Origin: Flexithrix dorotheae DSM 6795
GTDB lineage: Bacteria > Bacteroidota > Bacteroidia > Cytophagales > Flammeovirgaceae
Length of the DNA: 64,000 nucleotides
NCBI RefSeq assembly: GCF_000379765.1
Contig: NZ_KB903443.1
Location: forward strand, 332,951 to 396,950
Direction of reading: 5' to 3'
Shown here one piece after another: positions 45,301 to 53,765 of the stretch; position 1 is the stretch's first letter; each line of letters opens with the position of its first letter. The translations under genes were made by a program, and so were the position numbers. The notes under the pieces were generated by a model. The model searched no databases and was not told where the DNA came from. It saw nothing but the letters and a program-made list of their open reading frames with translations.

Positions 45301-46265
45301 GCTTCTTTTTCAGAGTTTGAATTATCTTTTTGAAGCGTATTGTAAATGATGGTGTAATCAGCGATATTGATATCAGCTCTGTGAAGTATGATATGTTTTA
45401 CCCCTGATTCAAGAATGGTTTCAATTCCTTCCTCATCAATTACAGAATCCCTCTCTAAAACAACTTCATTCCTGTCAATAGAAACCACCTCTCCAGTATC
45501 CTCATCCACGAAATCCTCTGTCCAGGTTTTAAGCACCCTTGCAGCAAGCTTTCTACCCACAATTTTCTTGAGTTCCTTTTCGTTAGCCTCGACTTCTTCA
45601 GAAAGACCAAATAACTCCAGAATATTTTTATCTGATCCATAGCCTATAGCCCTTAAGAGTGTAGTAACCGGAAACTTCTTTTTCCGGTCGATGTAGGCAT
45701 ACATCACATTATTAACATCCGTAGCAAATTCTATCCAGGATCCTTTAAAAGGAATTACCCTGGCAGAATATAATTTTGTACCGTTAGTGTGCTTACTTTG
45801 AGCAAAGAAAACACCTGGTGATCTGTGCAACTGGGAAACAATTACTCTTTCTGCTCCATTAATCACAAAAGATCCCTTCTCGGTCATGTAAGGAATATTT
45901 CCAAGGAAAACTTCCTGCTCTATGGTTTCAAAATCTTCGTTATCCTCATCATTACAGGACAACCTCAATTTTGCCTTTAATGGAACCGAATAGGTAAGTC
46001 CTCGATCAATACTCTCACCTACTGAATATTTTGGTGGGTCAACTGTATAATCAATAAATTCTAAAACAAAATTATCCCTGGAATCCGAAATTGGGAAATT
46101 CTCAGCGAAAACCTTATACAATCCTTCATGAACCCTGCTTTCAGGGGGAGTATCCAACTGAAAAAAGTCTTTAAAAGACTTGAACTGGACATCCAGAAAA
46201 TCAGGATACTCTAATACATTTTGAATTGATGCGAAATTTTTTCTACCGTATCTAATCGTTGCCAA
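42393..46265 (-). CDS. rpoB: RNA polymerase beta subunit
   Basis: 1290 residues with the full set of RpoB regions: [20 protein letters not shown] and RSPGVFF in the N-terminal lobe; the rifampicin region at about 460-505 ([38 protein letters not shown]) with residues that match the sensitive form (Asp of FMDQ, His of ITHKRR, Ser of VSALG); [34 protein letters not shown]; and [20 protein letters not shown] near the end. The start must be TTG at 46265: TAA is three codons upstream and no in-frame ATG occurs near. It stands alone, with its own promoter and a terminator 20 bp after the stop. rpoC does not follow and rplJ/rplL do not precede it. Confidence 0.98.
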   Translation of the reverse strand: MATIRYGRKNFASIQNVLEYPDFLDVQFKSFKDFFQLDTPPESRVHEGLYKVFAENFPISDSRDNFVLEFIDYTVDPPKYSVGESIDRGLTYSVPLKAKLRLSCNDEDNEDFETIEQEVFLGNIPYMTEKGSFVINGAERVIVSQLHRSPGVFFAQSKHTNGTKLYSARVIPFKGSWIEFATDVNNVMYAYIDRKKKFPVTTLLRAIGYGSDKNILELFGLSEEVEANEKELKKIVGRKLAARVLKTWTEDFVDEDTGEVVSIDRNEVVLERDSVIDEEGIETILESGVKHIILHRADINIADYTIIYNTLQKDNSNSEKEAVEQIYRQLRNTEAPDESTAREVIQNLFFSDKRYDLGEVGRYRINKKLSSDTDIDTKVLTKVDIISIVKYLITLINSKTVVDDIDHLSNRRVRTVGEQLFSQFGVGLARMARTIKERMNVRDNEDFKPVDLINARTLSSVINSFFGTNQLSQFMDQTNPLAEITHKRRVSALGPGGLSRERAGFEVRDVHYTHYGRLCTIETPEGPNIGLISSLCVFAKVNSMGFIETPYRKVKEGTVDMTENVEYLSAEEEDDHYIAQANAPLEDTGKFVNDRIKARFEGDFPIEEPDKISYMDVAPNQIVSVAASMIPFLEHDDANRALMGSNMQRQAVPLLRPQAPIVGTGLERRVALDSRSLVIAKEDGVVDFVDATTIKIRYDLNEDQKLVTFDEEVVSHDLTKFRRTNQDTCINLRPLVKRGDKVKKGQVLCDGYATDGGELALGRNMLVAFMPWQGYNFEDAIVISEKVVRDDVFTSLHIDEFELEVRDTKRGEEELTSEIPNVSEEAVKNLDENGIVRVGADIKEGDILIGKITPKGESDPTPEEKLLRAIFGDKAGDVKDASLRASASLRGVVIDTKLFSRPKKDKDLRQKSKKEVEILKSKFSRDLSAVQNLALSKLVKLLEGQTCNGIKHKFGNEIMSKGVKFSDMNIKSNLFPEDNPYRDESSYAVPEEANLLGDLLLDNWTDNEEINSHVAELVKNYNNKRNDLTGKFKRDRFTLEVGDELPAGIVRLAKVYIAKKRKLKVGDKMAGRHGNKGVVAKIVREEDMPFLADGTPMDIVLNPLGVPSRMNIGQIYETILGWAGLKLGRKYATPIFDGATEDEVNSELNEAGLPEAGRVHLNDGLTGQQFDQPVSVGVIYMLKLGHLVDDKMHARSIGPYSLITQQPLGGKAQFGGQRFGEMEVWALEAFGAANVLQEILTIKSDDVVGRAKAYESIVKGENMPKPSVPESFNVLVHELRGLALEITLDN

Positions 46266-46326
46266 GGCTATTTAAATTTATTATTTATAAGAACGTAATT
46301 CTTTACTTGGTTTTTTATAGTTTTGC

Positions 46327-46351
46327 ATTCCCGTGAGGAGTCTACGGGAAT
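46327..46351 (-). ncRNA. hairpin at the predicted 5' end of the rpoB mRNA
   Basis: Perfect 8-bp stem ATTCCCGT / ACGGGAAT with a 9-nt loop (AGACTCCTC on the minus strand). Given the promoter at 46358-46389, transcription should start near 46354, so the mRNA would begin with this hairpin. It is a leader structure rather than a separate RNA. Confidence 0.55.
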
Positions 46352-46357
46352 AACGTG

Positions 46358-46389
46358 CAAAGGTAGTGTATATCAAATTAATATACAAA
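46358..46389 (-). promoter_or_regulatory. Bacteroidota housekeeping promoter of rpoB
   Basis: On the minus strand, TTTG (46386-46389), a 20-bp spacer, then TACCTTTG (46358-46365). This matches the -33 TTTG and -7 TAnnTTTG elements used by the main sigma factor of Bacteroides and relatives, at ideal spacing. The leader to the TTG start is about 90 nt. Confidence 0.85.
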
Positions 46390-46474
46390 GCCAAATTTAT
46401 TTTTATTCCCTATCCCAAATTCAAAGCCACCTAACCTCAAATTCGCCCTAAGAATCTACATCAGAACCAACCCA

Positions 46475-48916
46475 CTAGTAATAAATTACTTCCAGGCCAG
46501 GCTTATTTTTCTTTAATTTTTCCACCTTTCCAGATGACAACTTAGTATTATAACATTCCAGTCTCTTTAAAGAAGGGAGGTCTTCAAGTGGTTTCAGGTT
46601 TTTAATTTGTGTGGCAGAACACTTAACTTCCTCCAGAGAAATCAAACCTTCAAGCGGATCTAACTTTTTGACAGGAGTATTTTCAAAGTTTAGATATTTT
46701 AAGTTAACCAAACCACTTATAGGATCCAGTTCATATATGGGATTTTTAGAACACTGTAAAATTTCAAGACTTTTTAATTCACTTATTGGAGAAAGATCAC
46801 TGATAGAAGTATTGGTAAATTGTAATTCCTTCAAAGCAAATAAATCTTTTACCGGGTTTAAATTAATAATCCTGCTATTTGAAGGGATAATTAATTTTGA
46901 CAGACCTACCACCTTGTGGAGTTGTTCCCTGGTGGGTTTATCCGAAACAGTAACCTGTTCTTTAAAGATTTTCTTCCACTCATTTTCCAATCCTCTCCAC
47001 CAGCTTTCCAAAGCCTCTGTTTGGTATATTACCACCACGCCCGGATGAGATTTTGCAAATTCCTGAGCCTCTTTTTTGGAAACACTGGTCTTGTCTGCAT
47101 AAATTAATTTCAGGTTTTTAAGACTGCTTATTGGACCAAGAGAGGCAATTTGGGAATTATCACACTTTAATTCTTCCAAACTATTAAGGTTACCAAAAGG
47201 AAGTGTGGTTACGGCTGTTCCTGTGATATCCAGTTTCTTTAAATTGCTCAGATTTTTGATAGGATCAAGACCTGTACCTACAATTTTGGTTTGAGCTACA
47301 TTTAATTCCCGCAAATCCAGCAAATCTTTCAAGGGTGATAAATCACTCACCTGGGTATTCGAACAATTTAATTTCTTAAGGTTGATTAACTCGGCAAGTG
47401 GAGTGATATAAGTAACAGAAGCATTTCCCGAAATATCCAATTCGCTTAAATTGGCAATTGTCTGTAATTGTTCTTTAGAAGGATCAGGGCTTATTTCTAC
47501 AAAAAGAGAAAAAATCTCCTGCCACTCAGGGGACATCGTTAACCACCAATTCTTCAGTCTTTCTGATTCATAAATAACCAAAGTGGCAGGTTTAGCAGCC
47601 ATGAATCTATTCGCCTCCTCTCTTGTAATTAAAGTATGATCGCAATAGACCCTTTCCAGATTGGGCAGCCCTTTTAAAGGATTGAGCGTATTGATTTGGG
47701 TATTATCACAAAAAAGGGTATTCAGGCTTTTTATATTACTAAGTGGCGATAAATCGGTAATCTTAGTATTTTCTATATCCAGCCTTTTCAGGTTTTGTAA
47801 CCCATTAATCGGGCTTAAATCGCTTATTTGCGAATAAGAACAATTTAATATTTCAAGGCTCTGCAAATTGGCCACTGCATACAAATCAGAAATTGGAGTA
47901 TCATAAATCCTTAAATCTTTCAGGTTTGGCAGGGCAGAAATAGGAACCAGATTATTTATGGGTGAAGTAAAACAATACAACTTTTCCAGCTTGGCAAAAT
48001 TCCTAAGTGGAGTAATATCTGTAATCAAAGTATTGTTACAATGAATTTCCCTGATATTTATAGAATATTTCAAAGGTTCCAGATTATTCACCATGGTATG
48101 AGAACAATTAAGCACTTCTAATTTTGTAAGGCTGCTTAGTGGCCCCAAGTCGTTAATCTTGGTGTTCGAAATATTTAATTTCTTCAGGTTGGTCAATTTA
48201 CTAATTGGAGAAAGATCTGTCACAAATTCATTTTTGGATAAATCCAACTCATTTTTTTCCACAATCCTTTTTATTTGGGAAAATGAAAGTGTATCATCAA
48301 TTACAGTTATTGCCCTTTTGAAAGTCATTTGCCAATCATAATCCAGGCCTGCCCACCAGGTAGTCAGTTCTTCCTCCAGACTCAGCCTTGTGGTGTAAAT
48401 ACTAGCAATTTTTAAATCCTTATTTACCCTGTCCAGGTTAATTTCAATATACCTGACCTTATTGGCATTTACCGTATCAGAATCAATGGTAATTCCCTGT
48501 AAATTCCTATTGGTAGTCACTTTGAAGTAAAGCTGACCATTATCATTAATAAAATGCTCTATTGACTCGATATTAAATTCAAACTTTACCTCATTGAAAA
48601 AGAAATCTATATCCTTTAAATAGGCCTGAACATCCTTGTTTGACACCACATCACGGTTTTCATCAAGATCGTCTTCTATTTGCACTTTATCATCACGAAA
48701 TAACTTTATATAACTCTGGTTGATGATAATATCTTTTTCCTCGGCAGTGGCATCTGCCATTCCAAGGGTATTCATTGTAAATTCAAGAAATGCTACTAAA
48801 TCCTCGGATTGCTGTTTGTATCCTGCCAGTTCTTCTGGTGGTATATCTGCAGTCTGGCCATTTACTAAACCGGAAGTGAAAAGGGAAAGAAAAATCAGTA
48901 TAACACTATTTTTCAT
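46475..48916 (-). CDS. exported leucine-rich-repeat protein with three super-repeats
   Basis: 813 residues from the ATG at 48916, chosen because it gives a direct signal peptide (MKNSVILIFLSLFTSGLVNG); the ATG at 48940 adds eight residues. An N-terminal domain (about 20-170) resembles the 195-residue protein at 50551-51138. Then three blocks follow, each with a helical cap (WWAGLDYDWQMTFKRAI, WWLTMSPEWQEIFSLFV, WWRGLENEWKKIFKEQV) and SDS22-type LRRs (L..LNISNTKINDLGPLSSL). The first two blocks close with a degenerate unit, EEANRFMAAKPATLVIYE and KEAQEFAKSHPGVVVIYQ; the third with KVEKLKKNKPGLEVIYY. It should be periplasmic or surface-bound and bind a protein partner. No sorting domain is seen. 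It lies just upstream of rpoB but is separated by the rpoB promoter. Confidence 0.85.
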   Translation of the reverse strand: MKNSVILIFLSLFTSGLVNGQTADIPPEELAGYKQQSEDLVAFLEFTMNTLGMADATAEEKDIIINQSYIKLFRDDKVQIEDDLDENRDVVSNKDVQAYLKDIDFFFNEVKFEFNIESIEHFINDNGQLYFKVTTNRNLQGITIDSDTVNANKVRYIEINLDRVNKDLKIASIYTTRLSLEEELTTWWAGLDYDWQMTFKRAITVIDDTLSFSQIKRIVEKNELDLSKNEFVTDLSPISKLTNLKKLNISNTKINDLGPLSSLTKLEVLNCSHTMVNNLEPLKYSINIREIHCNNTLITDITPLRNFAKLEKLYCFTSPINNLVPISALPNLKDLRIYDTPISDLYAVANLQSLEILNCSYSQISDLSPINGLQNLKRLDIENTKITDLSPLSNIKSLNTLFCDNTQINTLNPLKGLPNLERVYCDHTLITREEANRFMAAKPATLVIYESERLKNWWLTMSPEWQEIFSLFVEISPDPSKEQLQTIANLSELDISGNASVTYITPLAELINLKKLNCSNTQVSDLSPLKDLLDLRELNVAQTKIVGTGLDPIKNLSNLKKLDITGTAVTTLPFGNLNSLEELKCDNSQIASLGPISSLKNLKLIYADKTSVSKKEAQEFAKSHPGVVVIYQTEALESWWRGLENEWKKIFKEQVTVSDKPTREQLHKVVGLSKLIIPSNSRIINLNPVKDLFALKELQFTNTSISDLSPISELKSLEILQCSKNPIYELDPISGLVNLKYLNFENTPVKKLDPLEGLISLEEVKCSATQIKNLKPLEDLPSLKRLECYNTKLSSGKVEKLKKNKPGLEVIYY

Positions 48917-49362
48917 AAAATTAAACCTAGAAATATGCATAGCTTCAGTAAGAGGTTATTTGCAATTAAGTTTAAAAAAGTTTGCTAAATAATATAATAT
49001 CTGGCTCATTGCCAGAGAATTAAATCTTTATCTAAATATTTTGGCTCTCATTCAATTTGTTTCAATGCTGGAATAATCTCCTAAAGATAACACCAGAATG
49101 CTTAAAGAAATACTTTTCGGAAATTAAGGTCCAAATTAAACGAAATCAAATCAGACTTGCGAATCTACCTATATTGTGCCAAAACTTTTTAAAAATGACA
49201 TGATTGCCTGTAGAATTTAGGACAAAAACAATTTTCTGTTCAAAAAATATTTGAAGTGCAAAAAGACAAAATCTTGTCCTTTTCGCAAAAAAGATCAAGA
49301 TTTCGCATATAGTGGGAGCAATTTAATTGTAATGTCTCAGATATATTTTGGAGATGGGGAAA
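48917..49362. other. ~450-bp intergenic region
   Basis: Contains the probable terminator of the gene at 49363-50184 (49260-49283). The remainder is AT-rich without a gene-like frame. Confidence 0.5.
49260..49283 (-). terminator. probable terminator of the 273-residue exported protein gene
   Basis: On the minus strand, AAAAGGACAA-gatt-TTGTCTTTTT forms a 10-bp stem with one mismatch, and the right arm itself is T-rich. It is about 80 bp past the stop codon. Confidence 0.5.
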
Positions 49363-50184
49363 TTATTTTCTTCTTAGTACATAATCTTTAAACTCTTTCT
49401 TTTGGGCATTAGGAACCTGAGTTAAACTTGAAATCAACCACCCTGTATTATAACCTGATCTGTTAAATTCAGCGATTTCAAAATACCAGTCATCTACCTG
49501 GAAAAAGTGGAATTTTACATTATTAACGGTTTTAAATTTAAGATTTCCGTTTTTTATTTCATATAATAAAAGAGTGAGATGATCTGGCTGAAATTCCTTT
49601 TCGGTATAATCTTCCACTTTTCTTTCATCTTCAAAAGCCTTTCTTAAATTCATAAAATCAAGTTCATGGCTCATTGGATGAAGGAATCGCTTGTCCTCCT
49701 CTGAACTAGTAGAAAATTTCTTTGCAAATTCTTCAAAATAAGCATTGTAAAGCACCCATTTAGAGCCCATTCTTTCTTTTTCCAGTTTCAGAAATAGCAC
49801 TATGGTCTTTTCAGCTCCCTTATACAAAAATTTTGTTTTGACTTCTGCATACCAGTCATCACCATGAAAATCTAAAAAAATGGGATTGGATGAATTATTT
49901 ACCTGACTTAAAAACAAGGATTTAAGGTCGGGAGTAATACTTGTATTTTGAGCATCAAAAAGGATATTCAGGTATTTTTCCCTGTCTTTCAGGTTATGGT
50001 ACCGGGAATCATTAGGATTATATTTTACTCCGTTTTTGTCCTCTTCATTATTAAACCTCCTAAAAAATTGATTTACCTGTTTGGTTTCGGCATATAAAGC
50101 CGATTCATCACCAAGGTAATTCATAATTTGTGCCTGGGAAACAAATGGTAAAAATAGCAGGAGAAAAAATATTTGGTTTTTCAT
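49363..50184 (-). CDS. exported protein of unknown function
   Basis: 273 residues. Signal peptide MKNQIFFLLLFLPFVSQAQ. The mature part has two similar halves of mixed helix and strand with the wording DDWY in each: FLDFHGDDWYAEVKTKFLYK and FHFFQVDDWYFEIAEFNRSG. This suggests an internal duplication of an NTF2-like or cystatin-like fold. No catalytic motif. It lies 366 bp downstream of the two-gene unit 51770-50551 and 420 bp upstream of the LRR gene, all on the minus strand. I do not recognise the family; periplasmic location is the only firm inference. Confidence 0.7.
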   Translation of the reverse strand: MKNQIFFLLLFLPFVSQAQIMNYLGDESALYAETKQVNQFFRRFNNEEDKNGVKYNPNDSRYHNLKDREKYLNILFDAQNTSITPDLKSLFLSQVNNSSNPIFLDFHGDDWYAEVKTKFLYKGAEKTIVLFLKLEKERMGSKWVLYNAYFEEFAKKFSTSSEEDKRFLHPMSHELDFMNLRKAFEDERKVEDYTEKEFQPDHLTLLLYEIKNGNLKFKTVNNVKFHFFQVDDWYFEIAEFNRSGYNTGWLISSLTQVPNAQKKEFKDYVLRRK

Positions 50185-50550
50185 AGATCTTCAAATTTTT
50201 CATCAGTAACGAACAAATAACTGGTACGTTGTAGTAAGAAAAGAGTTATCAATAGCTGTGAGGATAAATATCAATAAAATACAATTAAATAAAAGTATAA
50301 TCAGATGAATGGATATAAATCCTTTCCAGATATTGAAACCAAGTGGTAGAAGTGTTACATTGAAATTAAAATAATTTGAGAATCAAAAAACAGCATAACT
50401 GTATATTCAAAAACCAATCGTAAATATTTATAAATCAATTATTTATAAATAATTTCAAGAATAAATTAGACTTATTTAATACACCTTAAAAAAGTACCTT
50501 TCCACAGTAAGCAGAAAGGTCACTTTCCTTATAAGTTGCATTTAGATCTA
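50185..50550. other. 366-bp intergenic region
   Basis: Contains the terminator at 50488-50520 and otherwise AT-rich DNA with no gene-like frame and no full promoter match. Confidence 0.5.
50488..50520 (-). terminator. terminator of the two-gene unit 51770-50551
   Basis: On the minus strand, a 7-bp stem ACCTTTC / GAAAGGT with an 11-nt loop is followed by ACTTTTTT. It begins 30 bp past the stop codon. Confidence 0.75.
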
Positions 50551-51138
50551 TCACTGAGTAGTTTCACTTACACGAATATCTCCCAGCAACACATCCCAGA
50601 AACCAATTAACCGGCCTCCAATCTGGGTTTGTTTTCTTTCTACATATACGGTAATATCTTTCTTGGTTGTATCCTGATATTTCATACCGTCTTCAGTAAT
50701 TCCCTGAAACCTTTGGTAAATGGTAATTACTCCCACATATCGACCATCAGGCTGTCTTTCTAAATCACTGATATACTGAATATTAAACCAGTCAATTTTC
50801 ACCTTATCATAATTCAGAGCCATTAATCTCCTGAAATAAGTCCTCACACCGTAATACTTCACTTCATTGCTGGCAAGTGAAGAAACACCCATCTGGCTTC
50901 CTTCAGAAAAAAGCTCCATAGCTCTTTCGATTACCCTGTTTGCTTCAGAAAAAGGCGTTTCTTTATCCCCGATAATACTGATATATTTACTCAAATCCCG
51001 TACTTTTTCAAGGGCAAGAGAATCAATTGCAGCCTTTCTGTCAGGTGCCAGTTCAGGCTCAGAAGATTGGGCAAATAAACCACTTACTGCAAAAATTGTC
51101 ATAAATGCAGCTAAACATATATTTTTAATATTGGCCAT
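50551..51138 (-). CDS. exported single-domain protein, similar to the LRR protein's N-terminal domain
   Basis: 195 residues with signal peptide (MANIKNICLAAFMTIFAVSG, cleavage after LFAQ). Helices (about 30-100) precede strands. Two stretches run parallel with the LRR protein's N-terminus: VKIDWFNIQYISDL...DGRYVG with VKFEFNIESIEHFINDNGQL, and YQRFQGIT with NRNLQGIT. So both likely share one extracytoplasmic domain. Its start is 2 bp after the stop of the lipoprotein gene upstream, so the two are translationally linked, and a terminator follows. Function unknown. Confidence 0.75.
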   Translation of the reverse strand: MANIKNICLAAFMTIFAVSGLFAQSSEPELAPDRKAAIDSLALEKVRDLSKYISIIGDKETPFSEANRVIERAMELFSEGSQMGVSSLASNEVKYYGVRTYFRRLMALNYDKVKIDWFNIQYISDLERQPDGRYVGVITIYQRFQGITEDGMKYQDTTKKDITVYVERKQTQIGGRLIGFWDVLLGDIRVSETTQ

Positions 51139-51140
51139 TT

Positions 51141-51770
51141 TTATTTCAGTTTTGTAAGTTCTAATTCTTTAATTTTTCCATTATCATCAAATACTATATT
51201 TTCTATAGCATCAGCAGGTTTTTTCTGATCTTTTAAGTATTCAAGATACTTCTGAATGGTAGTAGGCCGATCATAATCCGGCTGGTCACCGGCTTTGCTA
51301 ATGATGATTAACACAGGTGCATCTGGCGAAGTAAACATATCCAAAGCCTGATTGATATTAGCATCCGCAGCCCCCTGACTTGGCGCATTTGAAATCTGGC
51401 CAAAGAAATTTCTCAATCGGTTTTCAGGAGCATTGGCTCTTGCCAGTTCTGCTTCCCTTCTTTTTCTTTCTTCTTCAAGTCTTAAAGCCTCAGCTTTTTG
51501 AGCAGCAATTTTTTCCTCTACCTGGGCAATCAGGCTTAATACCTCCGGATCGGTAAGATTTAATGCTTTAATTGCAGCCAGTTCTTTTTCTTTTTGCTCA
51601 ATAGATTTTTCAGTATCGTTTAACAACGCTCTTAAATCGGCCTTTGCTTTGGCAATAACTTCTGCCTGAGGATCTACCACAGTGGCCGCAGGTTGTTTTT
51701 TACAACTGATTATCCCCAAATTGGCAATTGCTAAAAAGGCGAATAGTATGAATTTTCCTGAGTTTTTCAT
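51141..51770 (-). CDS. coiled-coil lipoprotein
   Basis: 209 residues. Lipobox NLGIISC gives a lipidated Cys near residue 23. A long charged coiled coil follows (about 40-115: EVIAKAKADLRALLNDTEKS, EEKIAAQKAEALRLEEERKR). The end is a compact domain (about 120-209: APVLIIISKAGDQPDYDRPT, TIQKYLEYLKDQKKPADAIE). It is the first gene of the unit with the 195-residue protein (2-bp gap). The coiled coil could span the periplasm; the end domain may contact its neighbour. Family not recognised. Confidence 0.75.
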   Translation of the reverse strand: MKNSGKFILFAFLAIANLGIISCKKQPAATVVDPQAEVIAKAKADLRALLNDTEKSIEQKEKELAAIKALNLTDPEVLSLIAQVEEKIAAQKAEALRLEEERKRREAELARANAPENRLRNFFGQISNAPSQGAADANINQALDMFTSPDAPVLIIISKAGDQPDYDRPTTIQKYLEYLKDQKKPADAIENIVFDDNGKIKELELTKLK

Positions 51771-52099
51771 TCTGATAATTTTAAAAAAATAATGAATTTG
51801 TTTTAAGGTTTAAGATTATTAAAAATCTTACTGACTTTGGATAAAATTGAATTGACTAAATGCACAACATAAAAAAATCTCGTTCCGAAAAGGTTAAAAA
51901 ATTGTCCCTCATGCTTTAATTTCAGCTAATTTAGAGAAAAAAAATTCCTATTTGAAAATTAAATAATAGTTCTTTTTTCAGAACCAGATATAATATTTTT
52001 TGAAATTTAAACAGCGTAATTGTACAGTAATTAAAAATTTCAAACACCAGGTCCTTTTAATATGGAATTTGATTTCCCAAAATCCGTGCAAATGTATAG
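51771..52099. other. 329-bp intergenic region
   Basis: AT-rich. A 7-bp hairpin TAAGATT / AATCTTA (51811-51830) lies in the leader of the coiled-coil lipoprotein gene. No gene-like frame and no clear terminator for the MBOAT gene. Confidence 0.45.
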
Positions 52100-53614
52100 T
52101 TAAAACTGGAAATAAATGAAAGGCTGGAGTTCTGAGGATTTCACCTGAAACAACACCAAAATGATCACTACAATAATAGTCGCTTTGGCATAATCCGGAA
52201 TTCTATTAAAAGTGATTGATGCATAATTTTTCCAGCTTCCGGGCAACCAGTGCATAATAAACCCAAATAAAATGACACCATAAACATTTTTATAGGAAAA
52301 AACCATTTCACCAATCAACTCAGGATGAAAACTTGTAGCTATCTGACTGATCACTGTGTTTGCTGCTGCAAATGTATCTGCTCTGAAATATATCCAGCAA
52401 AAGGCTACAAAATGACAAGTGATAAACCCTGCAATTAGTCTTGAAATAAAAGATTCATTTTTACCTGGCTTAAATATTTCCATCCACATTTTGTGAAAGG
52501 CCAAAGCGATTCCATGCAAAGCCCCCCATACGATAAACCTCAAATGAGCTCCGTGCCAAAGCCCTCCTAATAGCATAGTAATCAATAGGTTAACATAGGT
52601 TCGAACTTGCCCTTTCCTATTTCCGCCAAGGGAAATATATAAATAATCCCTCAACCAGGTAGACAAAGAAATGTGCCATCTTCGCCAAAAGTCAGTGATA
52701 TTGGTGGCCTTATATGGACTATTGAAATTCAGTGGCAACCGAAACCCCAGCAACAAAGCCACCCCGATGGCTATATCAGTATATCCGGAAAAATCACAAT
52801 AAATCTGTATGGAATAACCATAAACCGCCATCAGGTTTTCAAAGCCTGAAAAGCTATCGGGATTGGCAAAAACCCTGTCCACATAATTTACAGATACATA
52901 ATCTGAAACGAATATTTTCTTTACCAGTCCATTCAGGATTAAAAACACAGCCCTTCCAAACTCGTCTTTAGAGAGTTTATATTCTTTATAAATTTGGGGA
53001 ACAAAATCGGAAGCTCTTACGATTGGCCCGGCCACTAGCTGTGGAAAAAAACTGACGTAAAAGGCAAAATCCACCAGGCTTTTTACAGGCTCTAATTTTT
53101 TTCTGTAAATATCTACCGAATAACTGATAGTCTGGAAAGTGTAGAAAGAAATCCCCACTGGGAGGAAAATTTTCCCAACATCCATCCCCAGTTTTAAAAT
53201 GCTGTTCAGGGTTAATGCCAGGTAATTGGTGGTTTGTAAGTCCGTATCGAAAAGGTTGTTGAAATTATCTGTAAAGAAGTAAGTGTATTTAAAATACCCT
53301 AAAAGACTCAGGTTCACAATTACACTTAGTGTAACCAATATTTTCCTTTTCTTAGGATTTTCGGATTTGAAAAGGGCATTTCCTATATAATAATCTACCA
53401 GGGTAGAAAATAATAACAGGGTAAAATAATAGCCACTTGATAAATAATAGAAATAAAGGCTAAATAATGTAAGTAGCGTTATTCGGACATTTCTGTAGGG
53501 ATAAATTAATTGGTACACTAGCATGAGCACTCCAAAAAATCCCCAAAAAATAGCCTGGGTAAATAACAGTGGCCTGTTTTCAGTATAAATAAAATAATCT
53601 AAAATTCCTTCCAC
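52100..53614 (-). CDS. MBOAT family membrane O-acyltransferase (AlgI/DltB-like)
   Basis: 504 residues with about ten to twelve membrane segments. The MBOAT motifs are intact: FWRRWHISLSTWLRDYLYIS and, about 45 residues on, GGLWHGAHLRFIVWGALHG with the catalytic His. Such enzymes pass acetyl or other acyl groups across the membrane to an exported polysaccharide. The start is GTG at 53614, as TGA lies one codon upstream and no nearby ATG fits. The usual partner (an AlgX/AlgJ/DltD-type SGNH protein) is not adjacent, so the substrate is open. Confidence 0.92.
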   Translation of the reverse strand: MEGILDYFIYTENRPLLFTQAIFWGFFGVLMLVYQLIYPYRNVRITLLTLFSLYFYYLSSGYYFTLLLFSTLVDYYIGNALFKSENPKKRKILVTLSVIVNLSLLGYFKYTYFFTDNFNNLFDTDLQTTNYLALTLNSILKLGMDVGKIFLPVGISFYTFQTISYSVDIYRKKLEPVKSLVDFAFYVSFFPQLVAGPIVRASDFVPQIYKEYKLSKDEFGRAVFLILNGLVKKIFVSDYVSVNYVDRVFANPDSFSGFENLMAVYGYSIQIYCDFSGYTDIAIGVALLLGFRLPLNFNSPYKATNITDFWRRWHISLSTWLRDYLYISLGGNRKGQVRTYVNLLITMLLGGLWHGAHLRFIVWGALHGIALAFHKMWMEIFKPGKNESFISRLIAGFITCHFVAFCWIYFRADTFAAANTVISQIATSFHPELIGEMVFSYKNVYGVILFGFIMHWLPGSWKNYASITFNRIPDYAKATIIVVIILVLFQVKSSELQPFIYFQF

Positions 53615-53721
53615 TCAGGTCGTACAGGTAAAAAATAAAGTTTAAAAAATAATTCCTGATTGAATTACGCTAAGTGCCTGTTTAAATTTTGTTTTTTATG
53701 GCGAAAAATGTCAGCTTGGGA

Positions 53722-53739
53722 AATCCAGTTCCCTGGATT
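53722..53739. repeat. small hairpin between the MBOAT and UbiA genes
   Basis: A perfect 7-bp stem AATCCAG / CTGGATT with loop TTCC, 27 bp past the stop of the UbiA gene on the minus strand. No T-run follows, so it is a weak terminator candidate. Confidence 0.35.
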
Positions 53740-53765
53740 GCACATTGCAACCAAAAGGTTAAACT

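Noticed and set aside
42393..46265. Possible rifampicin-resistant duplicate of rpoB
   Set aside because: The residues usually changed in resistant forms (Asp, His and Ser in the 460-505 region) are the sensitive type, and regulatory signals look like those of a main housekeeping gene.
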